Below are positions 12,801-24,800 of a stretch of DNA of 64,000 nucleotides, piece after piece. Under the pieces are notes generated by a model that saw nothing but the letters and a program-made list of their open reading frames with translations, was not told the DNA's origin and searched no databases. How positions within the stretch are numbered: position 1 is the stretch's first letter; every line of letters begins with the position of its first letter. The translations under genes were made by a program, and so were the position numbers. Location of the stretch: assembly GCF_039555335.1 (NCBI RefSeq), contig NC_092641.1, positions 31,432,848 through 31,496,847 on the forward strand, given 5' to 3'. The DNA comes from Amphiura filiformis (Eukaryota; Echinodermata; Ophiuroidea; Amphilepidida; Amphiuridae).

Positions 12801-15800
12801 CAAGGAGTAGCCCTGCCAGCTGAATTTGATGTAAGTGTGATAGATAAATGAGTGTTTTAGAAAAAAATGTTTGTTTGTTTGTTTGTTTGTTTGTTTGTTT
12901 GTTTATTTACCCAGGTTGGTCCGTGAGGGACACATGCTAATCCATGGACCGTTCCAAGCTCATACAAATGCACAAGCCTGGATAGCCAGTGTAAGCTAAT
13001 AAATATGCATGCTGGCCTAGATAGCTTTGATAAACAAAGCAAGAAATGGAAGAAAATAGCTAGGAAAAAGAGAGAAGGCCACTCCCAAACACAATTGTAC
13101 AATTTTACTCTCAGCCCTTACTTGGTGAGAAAGAAAACTGGAATTCCAATCTCAGGCCCCAATGCAAAGGCTTAAGAAGACATTAAGCAAAATTGCAGCA
13201 ACACAACATTGAAATTGTATTAGGTTTCAGTAAAATGGATTTTGTGATATAGAAATGATCGAAGGGTATTTTCATAGTTGGAAGTTAATAGATAACTGCA
13301 TCAGTTATTGTGAAAAATCTTAACATTTTGCTATTGGAGTCGAGGAATGCTCCGCGGGATATGCTGAGGTATAAAGCAAAATGTTTTGATTTTTCACAAT
13401 ACCCAACATGTAACTGACTCGTAAGTTATTGACCCAATTCATAACCTGTTTCAAAATTACTTCACAAAATGGCAATGTGTAAAAATAAACAATTTAACCA
13501 AGCAAAATATGCTTTGGGCAAATACGGTAGCTGTGTGCGTATGAACTGTTCCATCGCATAGGATGCATGCATGCATACATACATACATACACATTACACA
13601 ATGCTTTTATAAAGCGCCTTTACATCTAGACCACGGCGCATAAACAAATGCACACAGAAGTCATTGCTTACCTTAATTCCTCGCTATGTCACATGCAGAC
13701 AGAGGTCATTCATTTAAACTTACATTTATCCTTAATACGAAGAATTGAACAGGCTAAAGTGGACTTACCAGTTACAGCATGTGTGTAATCATGCCATGCA
13801 TAAATGGTAGTTGGGTGGGCATGATTGGTTCCATTGCATAGTATGTTCGAACGGGGAAGTCTTTGTACCGTGTAATTCTGTGCTACGTCACATGTGGAGG
13901 ACATTGATGGATGTCAATGACCTCCACATATGATATATTCATGTATCGTCTAACAAGCAATTTGTTTGGGACACACATATGGTGTTTTATGCAGAGGTTA
14001 TGAGTATACAGTAAAAACTCGATAGTTAGCATATGTGCTTACTATCGAGCGCTTTTGAAAAGTGTACCAAAGTTTGGCGCTTTACCAACTGAGCTAATGG
14101 GGTTGAGACACACATTTGCGGATTTACTTGTTCGTATATAACTATGTCTATGTGTATCAATGATTTGCTCAAAACCCTTTACACTTTTGTGGATTGGGCT
14201 CTTCATGTTTGCATGTCATAAGCACATATGCTAACTATCAACTTTTTACGGTACACTAGTCTTTTCCACCCAACCAGGCTTAATGCCACGCAGATGTGTT
14301 AAGGTAAGTTATTGGGGAAATGAGAATATGAACTGGCCATTTAGTCCAAAGGATCATTAGTATAAAACAGGGTTAAAGTTTGGGTTTAGGGTATTTTAGG
14401 TCAGTGTTAGGGATAAATGTAGGGTTACCATTAGGATTCGGGTTTGGGTTAGGCTAGGGTTGAGGGTCAGAGATTAAAGTTGGGGTCAGGATGAGAGTCA
14501 GGGTCATGTTTAGAGTTAGAAATGGGTTAGGATTAGGGCTTATGTTGTAGGTTAGGATTAGGGTAAAGTTGTTGGTTTTTTTGACTTATGACTCTTTCAA
14601 TTTTCCTTTATATATATATAACCCTCATAAATGTATAACATCAGTAGATCTAGGGTAATACACAAAAGCATTGCTACATAATTATTCACACATTCATTAT
14701 AGTTATCATGCAGCATTCCCTTTTCCAGGCCAGGCATGCTATATTTAGCAGCACACTTGCAAAAGAAAAAGCAAATTTTATTCCTCCAACTACAAATAAG
14801 GTACTTTTTGTTTCACATGCAGTATGATCTCAAAGTATGATCTCATAGTAAATTTATTATTTTTATCATCAATATTACATATTTAGTTCAACCATTGCTA
14901 TTTAATTCAGTGGTGGCTTCAGGGACATTGAGAATTCTGCCCCCCCCCCATCAAATTTATTTTCAAATGGGAAATTTACACTTTTTTAGACCCAAAATGC
15001 AAAATTTTAGGCAAATTTCAGGTGTGTACGCTCTAAAATGTTCTTTCCCATTGTCTCCCCACCCAAAAATAAACAAAACAGTTATTAGTTTCAATACCAG
15101 GCCCTTGTGTCTGCCTGATATTTTGAGCCAGAACATACATGTAATAATGACAACTAATAGTTTATAGCCAGAAATGAACTGTTTTATTTTACCTGTTTTA
15201 TAAATTTCTGCAGATCAGTGATGAAATGATCATGCAAATAACATATCAAATATTGCATTAATACAAAGGAAATATGATACGCATTGGTGATTGGGCTATT
15301 CCAGTTGAAATCCTTACGCCCCCTATTATAGGGTGTGTATGATGGATTTCAGAGATGACCAGGCATGATCTTAATCTCCCACACAGGGAGTGTGAATTTC
15401 AACTGGAATCACCTGAATGTGTTATTCCATTTGAAATCTACACCCCCCCCCCCATATATGTCTTCCATAGGGGGTGTATGCACAGTGTTCGAAATAGGGC
15501 CGGTAAGCCGGCCATTGGCCTGTAACTTTTTGGCCTGGCCGGTAACTTTTCAGACTGGCATCTAGTTGCCGGCACGGCTGGCCGGTAACTTTTTAAGATC
15601 AAGCCCGGCTGGCCTGTAACTTCTTGAGGCATATTTCGAACACTGTGTATGTATTTCAACTGGAACATTACAACATGCAAAAAGTTCCTTTTACTGTTTG
15701 AGCCAACCATTTTTTATATTTAGTATACCAAGTACATGGTGCTATGGGTTTGGGATTTTCTTTTGCTACATTAGTGGAACCAACCAATGATTTTTGGCAT

Positions 15801-18800
15801 CTTTAAACCTGAAATGATAAAAATTTGATTGGTCCAATTTTTTTCTATGCCCCCTGTCAATAGTCACAGTGGGGCCAAAACTTAAAAATACTCCCATCAT
15901 GTTGTTATGTATCTCAAATTGTTCCTCTCATCACAAAGAATAAAAAAGTCATTGTCATATTTTTCTATGGTGCTTAGTTCAGGAGTTATAAGGTTGAATC
16001 TAGGTCAAATGTCAAAAATTTCATACACAGAGGTTAAATTAAAAAATGGTCTGATTTCATTGAAACTGGTCTCAAATTACTCCTCTTTGACATAAGAAAT
16101 CTCAAATATATACTTAATTCACAGTTTTCGTGCAGTTAAGGGAAGGGGTATGGACGTTTGGGCAGTATTTATTGTGGGACTTTAGAGCACATCAGACATA
16201 TCGAATTGCATTCTGAATACGGAGAATGTCCTTCTGATATCAAATAATTTTGATTTTTTGAAATTCGCAATGTAATGCACATTTTATGGCAAATCAATAA
16301 AAATTGATATTTTTGATATTTAACAGTACTCGAAGTAAACTTTGTAAATCTGATGATTTATATTTGAAGTATATGTAGGTGGGATGAAAAGCCGATGATT
16401 AATTGAAAATTTTGACCTTTCGTATTGAAAATATGGATTTTTTTCCAAAAAAAACAAAAAAAAATTAGGTCTTTTGGGGAAAAAATCCATATCTTCAATA
16501 TGAAAGGTCAAAATTTTCAATTGATCGTCGCTTTTCCTCCCAGCTACATACACTTTAAGAATATATCATTAAATTTATAAAATTTACTTCGAGGACTGTT
16601 ATATCTCAAAAATGTGAAAAATGTCAAATTTTATCAATTTGTCATAAAATTTGTATTATATCGTAAATTTCATAAAATGAAAATTATTTGATATCAGAAA
16701 GACATTCTTCGTAATCAGAATGCAATTCGATATGTCTGATGTGCTCTCATGTCCCACAAAAAATACTGTCGAAACAAACGCTCATTCCAGTTCCCTTAAG
16801 TCCAGTAGAAACATGTACCGGTACATACATAAGCTTTGACTTATGATTACATTCAATTCGGAGAGTATACATTTCTTGAACAAATTATTTTCCTTTTTTG
16901 TTTGCCGAGAGGAGTAATTGGAGAAAATTTGGGCTCTGTACATTAGATATTTAACCTAAGTTATTCTATAATTCCTGAACTATTTATTTACTAATTATCC
17001 CTAGCAATTAGAGGAACAATTTGAGGTGTTAGAACATGATAGAACAGATTTTACATTTTGGCCTTCGACCTCTCGTGAGAAGCATAGGGGTATAGAAAAA
17101 TTCTATCTATTCTAGTTTTGTCATTTGAGGTGAAAGGATGGCAAAATCATTGGTTCCACTAATGCAGCAACACAAAATGCTAACTTAAATATCACCACAT
17201 ATGCCATGTACTAACCTACCCCCCAACAAAAGAATCATTAGACTGTGAGTGTCTATGTGACTGACATTTGTGATAGCTATAACATTGGATATGTGCTATT
17301 ATGAGCCTCATAGTGCTGCGGCATAGCCGCATAGGTATCCTTTGTCATAAATGCCACACATATATTAATAATAAATACATATGAGGAGCAGAATGACACG
17401 TCTCTAGCACTTATTAAATATTATTAGGTGCAAAGATATGATTTTTTGTTAAATATATTGTAATTGCGAATTGTGTTCTTTAAGCATCCAGTGTGTAATT
17501 ACACAATGCCACTTTGGCTGGCGATAGTCGTGAACAGTATTATATTTATAAAGTCCTTCCCAGTTTGCAAATGTTGATAATGAATATGCATGTACTTATG
17601 TGCTCTGTAAAAGGAGTTGTGCTTAGATACAGTAGAAATTTCAACACAGCCTGACAATTTTTTGTGTACACTACGCGATATACACCAGTATGTGTGACTG
17701 TGCGTGCATAAGGCTAAAATAATTGTTGTGTTGCCTTCTGCGACCGACCCTTACCATTGCCGTCACAAAATTCAAAGACTTGGCTTGTAATATTTTTTTA
17801 TGTTGTTAATTTTGATAATTGGTTTTAAAAGATATTAGTCTATTTAGTACAAGTCTTTGGGCTTGATTGTCACAGCATACTAAAAACACAAATGGCTCTA
17901 TTATTTCCAAAAATGGGCCAAATAGTAAAATTTGGCTTTTATTGCCAGTTAGAACTAACTAAATGATTAGGATTTAGGCACCAGAACCAGATTTGTTTGA
18001 TCTTTGGATCGACTGTTGATGCTTGTAATTAATGAACTATCAACTAATTAAGCCAAAAAAAGTCTGCTTTTTCTTCTTTTTTTTTTTTGCTTTTTTTTCG
18101 GTCAAGACTCAAGACACATTGTTTATGTACTTTGTGATATTCAAAAAGAGAAACTTAGTCATATACATACAAATTGAATAGTTTTGTTTGTCTCTTTTAC
18201 AATCATGGCAAAATGTGTACAAAAAACAACAATAACCACACTGCAAAAAAAATTGGATTGTGATACTGAAAATATCAACAACAACAAAATTAACATATGT
18301 GATGCGATCAAGCAAAATGAATCTGATGTTGATCAAAATCAAAATTCAGTTTTCAATTTCATTAAATGAGCCAGTCTCCGAGCTTTATTTTGCTCAAAAC
18401 TCCATCATAATTAGACGTATTGTTCTAGGGATATCATCATTTTAGTGTTGCTCAGAACAATAAAATACAAAGGAAGTTGAATATACTATTATAAGCTTTA
18501 CCTTAAAATCAATATTCCCGACATCCGACTCATTTTGCTTGATCACATCATATATGAGGAAAAAATAAGTAGCGCTAAGCGTTAATTGGAGTTCACATAG
18601 CAATACACACGGGTGTCTGCAACAAACCTTTTTTAGGCCTTTTAATGGAGGATTTCGTGATCCTAGCATCCTCTTTTTATGACATTTTTCAGTAGATATT
18701 CACGAAAAAAGCTTTTTTCCAAAATTTCAGTTGATTCTGATTTTGCGTTTGCGAGTTATGCATGATTTTGTGTATTACACTGCTCCATAGGCCACTGTGT

Positions 18801-21800
18801 GTAATTTCGTTCTGGTACAGGCTGAGTCAAAAAGAAGTAAACTCATGTTTGAGGGAATGTAACTCGAGATCTGTAAGGAATCTGCTAAAAATGAAAATAC
18901 CACTGAAAAGAGCAAATTCTACACATTTGAATAAAAAAGGAATTGTTGCAATTGCTCACAGCAAACTCAAGTTATACTCATTTGAATACAACCACCCATT
19001 TTTGTAGCTGCATGCGGTTTCACTTCCCAAGTAGGGGCCTAACTATTATATTGATTGGTAAGGCACGATATTCAAATGCAAATAAAGTTCTGTGGCAGGT
19101 GTGGTTTCGATCAATAATTCCTACATGTTAAAGGGCTCTTTTCAATATGAATTTTACCTCATTGCACTACATTATGATAAAAGCGGGCCAAATGACAACA
19201 TGGCACCACAATTTACTGCACGGGAGCGCACGTTTCTGTCGACGAAGTATCATGAAACTAAGAGTCCCACTGAAGTTCAGCGTCTTTTTCGTCTCCAATT
19301 TCCTACAGCTAACCGGGTTTTATGCAAGGGAGCAGTATATAGGAATGTGAACATGCTCAATGTGCATGGGACACTAAGTTTGCTAGAGTTGGACATGCGT
19401 TACAGCAAGACCAAAGATCAGCTCAATCCTTTACCCAACATTCCCCAATCAGGCTTCTGCCGGATCGTTCGTAAAGACTTGAATTGGTATCCCTACAAAC
19501 TATAGTACCGTCATGGACTTGAATATTAATTAAAAACAAAAGTTGTCTTTTCAACAATAAATCCTGTTAGCACTTTGCTGACTCGTCGAAATTGAAATGG
19601 ATGAAAATCAATCAGCCGTGTGCAGCTACAAAAATGGGTGGTTGTATTCAAATGAGTATAACTTTAGTTTGCTGTGAGCAATTGCAACAATTCTTTTTTT
19701 TTTATTTAGACGTGTAGAATTTGCTCTTTCCAGTGGTATTTTTATTTTTAGCAGATTCCTTGCAAATCTCGAATTACAGCTCCTCAAACATGAGTTTACT
19801 TCTTTTTGACTCAGCCTGTATACCAGAACGAAATTCAAATTTGACGATATTTTTGCTAAACGAATTAAATTATAATCTGCAAGAAATTTTTCCAGTGGTA
19901 TAAAAATCTCAACTTTTTAAAAAAAAAGTGGGGGATGAGGCTGTGGATCACAGAATGCCCCTTTAATTAGGATTACAGGTAAATTTGTATTGATCAAATA
20001 TTATTACATGCAGATTTATATGTACATGTAATCACAATTAACAATAGAGGTTGTGCGTGAAATATTATTAATTAGCTCCAAACAAAGGATTTGAACCGGT
20101 GTCCTTCACCGTAATCATGGCACAGTGCAGTCCATTCAATCAAATGTTGTCATCAACATATTTGATCGTAGTGCATTTGTTACGTGTGCGAGCTGTGAGA
20201 CGAACTGCAATCATGCTTTTGAACCTCTATAGTCAGTTAGTTGATTTGATAAATAATAAGGATCGACCAAGCATCGATGGCCGATCAAAGGATTGAACTA
20301 ATTTGTTTATATTGCATTAGCTATATGTTTCATTTGGTAAAATTGGAAAATATTTTTTTAATCAAGACAAAAAAATAGTGCTGTACCTTTCTGGAATATA
20401 GGGAGCAAAACTGTGTACAACATGATATATAGTGGAAACTCATTATAACGAAGTTGTCAGGGACAGAGAAATTAGTTCTTTATATCCAAATTTCGTTATA
20501 TCAGGGTTGTAAAAACAATAAATAACAAAAGAATTTTGTATCTTGGTCCTGGAAAAATACTTCTTTATAACAGGGTTTATCTTGTATCAGATTTTGTTAT
20601 AATGAGGATTTACTGTATACATGTTGATTGGACAATGAGCCCAGTCAGTTGCCTCAATTCACAAACCTTTTTCCCCTCTACATCAACTAGACTAATTCAA
20701 TCAGCCGTCTACACTTCGCATGTACTGTGTTATGCTTCATAGTGACGGACTTCTGAAAATATTCAATGCGATTTTGGTTGTGTGCGGTAGCGCGACTGAC
20801 TAGCGGTGTCCGTGAAGCGTGTCGCTGTACCGTGCCGTTTGTGACAAGATTGCGCTCTGAAGTTCTTAAAACAACAAACTCTGTCAAAAGGTCACTTTGG
20901 ACACAACTGCGCATGCTCTATGCCACAGGAATCCTGTTGCAAAATCCGTCACTTTTTTTCCGCATAGTTTTCTCAGTCGTCAAGACTGAGGGTAGCAGTC
21001 TATACATCAACATTCTTGGCAATATTTGCTTGTCAATTAAGAGGTCTTGCATGCTTACACAGTGTTTTTTAGCCAAAGAGATGATTAGTGTTTGTAATAG
21101 TCTGGTTGCATTTGGTAAAATAAGTTTGAACACAACATGATATAAAAAGATGAGAAATTCGACAAGGTGAAAAATTCTGCAGAACGTGGATATATACATG
21201 TAGCTAATCTTCAGAAATTATATGACTGGTGCGACTCAACAAGCATGTTCAGTGACAATGTGATATGTTTACATTATTGTGCTGTAGATGAAAACCCTAG
21301 AACCAATCAAATTAAAAGCACTGAGCAAGATTATTCAAGTTCTCACGATCATTATAACTAAACCCCATGAGAACTACCTGCTGAGTGGCCAAAAAAAGTT
21401 TTCATTATCAATTGGACCAATCAGCAACATTGTTAGAATAATTTCACCACACAAAAGAATTGGGGTGAATTATTTGCAAAGCTCCTTTCTGATACAGTGT
21501 GAATATCATGTAATTGACCAATCAGAAGCAATGTTAGATCCGCAGGTAGTGCTCAGGGGGGTTAAATCTAAAGCTTTTATTTCAAGTCACATCTTTCTGA
21601 AGACTTTGACATGTTTCCATTCGAGCACTAAGAGCTTCCCATCTTTTGTGACAGCCACATCAGTCGGGAATTCCACATCGGTAGTGATGCAGCGCAGGAA
21701 CTTGCCATCAGTAGAATAGTGGCAGACACCCGCTGATTTACCACCACCAGCTTGGCTTGCTATGAGGAATTCTCCGTCTCCATTGAACCATGCACCCGTT

Positions 21801-24800
21801 GGCCTCCATGCTATTTGTGATGCTGGATTCATGCTGAGCGTGTGGCGAACATGACCTTCGCAAGTCACAATCTTGGCGCATTCGCCGCCACAGTTACTGA
21901 TGATCATGACGTCGCGATCCTGTGCCGTGCTCACAAACCATGGTTGAATATCGACTTGAAAACTGTGGATGTGCGCACCAGATGGCTTGTGAATGCTGAT
22001 GTACATCCCGGAGACATCGCCTACGACGAGGTTCTTGTCATAGGCAATAGCAAGACCGGCGAGTGTCGCAGTTTTGGAGGGTTTATCAGAATCTCCCGGG
22101 GGATGAGTTGGAAATTGACGGATAAGTTGCGCGGAACTGTCAAATACTTTGACCGAGGGGGACTTGTCTGTAACGAACGTGGTGCCGTCACTGCCGATTG
22201 CGATGCTCCGAGGACTTGATACAGCAGAATCGTGTTTGACGTTAATGTTGCGCTGGAATTGTCCGTCGGTGTTGAAGACTTTTACTTGCGGTGAACCATA
22301 ATTAGCCGTTGCCATTTCTCCAGATGGGTAGAAGGCTAAGTTTATCGCATATGTTATGTCTGCGTTTTCACACAAATGCCGCTCTTTGATCCAAGTACCA
22401 CTTAGGTCATATTGAGGCATTTGATTCTGTTGATCGGTCTGCTTCTGTCTATCCGTCTGTTTCTGCCTGTCAACTACGCTGCGAGATACGTACGATTTCT
22501 CGTATACGTCGATGACATCGCCAAATTTTGGTAATCTCACTTCAGCGGACTTGTTGGGCGCAAACTTAACACCACGCGGTGACGTATCTATGCGGCAGGG
22601 CCGGATTTCGCTCAGTCGCTGAAGAGTGCTGGTCAATGTAGTGTACATGGCTGCCAAATCGCACGGTGAGCCTTGCTCCATCACATGAGCAGTCATTTGT
22701 AAAGCTCTTTCAAGCTGTAGATGCTGCGTTTGAAGAGTGTCTTTCTTGCGATCGATTGGCAACTTGTATTTGCTTCCAATATGATCAATCTCTTCCGAAA
22801 TTTGTTGCTGTTGTTGTTTCAAATTGTTCAGAAACTGGTGTTCTACTTGCGCAATAGCTTGTTCTAGTTCATCTTGTGCATCATCAACAGTCTTGTCGAT
22901 ACGTTTCTCTATATCCTCGGCAGTTTGGCGTTTTTCCTTCACTTCCTGAGCAACTTTTTGACAGCGCTCGACGAGGTTTTTCAGTTTTTTGCCCTGATCC
23001 CCTGAAATGTCTTCCACGTTGACTAGGTTATGCGTGGAGGCGTGGTGGTCCACGACGGTGCAGTCTCGGCAGATGAGAAGGCCACACGTCTCGCAGTAAA
23101 ACCAAAGGATTTGGCCTTCGTGTTTAGCGCAGTACTTATTTTCGGAAGTTTTCAGGATGTCGACCTTCCCCGAACTGATGTCGTCAAAAGATTGCATTTT
23201 ATGCTCTTTTAGCGTCTTGTACGTCTTGTGAGCTTCGATACATCCATCGCACAAGTGCTCTTTGCAATCGAGACATCTCGCTATCGCATGGTTATCAGGC
23301 TTATCGCAAAATGTACACATAATGGTCTTCTCCGTAATTCTGTCTTTCAAAGCTTGCGTTTCCTTTAGTTTGATCACATATGAGTTGCTCCTAATACCTG
23401 CCACACCTCCCTTTGGCAAGGGAAACGATTCCATGCACACGGGACATTTGACCTTCCAGGTGTCTTCCTTTGCCCATTCCGAAATACAGCTCAAACAGAA
23501 AGTGTGCAAACACGGCAGCGCTTTTGGATTTTGAACCGGACGGAAGCAGACGCCACAGTTGGTGAGGTCGATCTGTTTTTCTTCAACCTGTTCATGTTCA
23601 TGTTCCTCATCAAGCGTCAGCTTTGACATTGCCATATCTGTTAAACACACTAGGCTATTGAGTAAATGTCAGTAAATAAACAAGCTATGTTCACAAATTT
23701 CAGTCTCAAAACCAGGGCGATCGATGATCCAAAAGTCATGTACAAGTAGCTTTTGAAGAGGAAGTGGTTTCCGGGTAACACCAGAGTGTTCAGTAAATCA
23801 TAGGTATAGTTCAAATAGGTGTCTGTGACAGTGTACTGTTGTACGTGTCTGCTTTCCTGTTCCTGTTCAATAATTGCACAGCCTGTCATGCCCCTCTGGA
23901 GAAACACAATTGACCTGTTTGTTCCGGTTCACATTTGACCCAAAAAGTTCACTTCCAGGGACTATTTTAATAATTCCAACTCTGCATGGTATCATATGGT
24001 TGACTAGTTCTTTTGCATGCATGTGATGTTGAAGCATATAATATACACATAAAATATATTGTTGTGTTGATGAAATACGATTATGTTACACCCATGTTAT
24101 ACTGTCTGGAATTATTTTGCTTATTGTGCACGTTACTTGACTCCCATGTAACGTGCACTTGGTGCATCTGTGAATGGTTAAGTGATGAGTGATTAATTGG
24201 TACTTACTCCCCATTCCAGAAAAATACAGCACTAATTTTTTACTGGAGATAAACGAAAAAGTTCACTATTTGACTAATTTATGGCAAGCCAAAGAGGGGG
24301 GGGGGGCAAGCGATTTTTGGCTTGCATTCATGTGGCGCCTTTTAAATATAATGCTCAAAAAAGCTTAGGAAAACAGTAAAAAAATGCTTAAATATGAAAA
24401 TTTTTCTGCTCGCTGTGCTTGCAATATTATACAGTGTATATCTAGGCCATTTTAGGTTTGAAAATTGAGATCGCAAAATTGTGCCATGTGCAAAGGGGTG
24501 GGGGAAGAAATTTTAGCAGGTCGAGATGGGGGAAAGTGATTTTTGGTGGACCGGGGGGGCAAGGGACTTTTGGCAGGAAAATAGCTTCTGTGTCAAAGCA
24601 ATCATGTCTATTCATTTCAATCTTTAATCATAACCAGAAAGGAATTTCCCACCTATTTTAAGAGTCTTGTAGGAATTGTAAACAATTCTTAATGTTTTTC
24701 TGTATTTTTTGAAAATTCTCTAAATTTTGTCAGTTTGGGATTTTTTTTGTATAGCCCACATGGAAGGTGCTATGTTTACCAAAGTTTCATAGGTGGTATA

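Noticed and set aside
20766-21140. 124-residue frame on the plus strand
   Set aside because: No resemblance to a known family, no splice or codon signal; opposite-strand frame of similar length overlaps.
23636-23650. TRIM start upstream of 23635
   Set aside because: The upstream codon is GTG and the stretch overlaps a probable splice acceptor; the ATG at 23635 has a good context.
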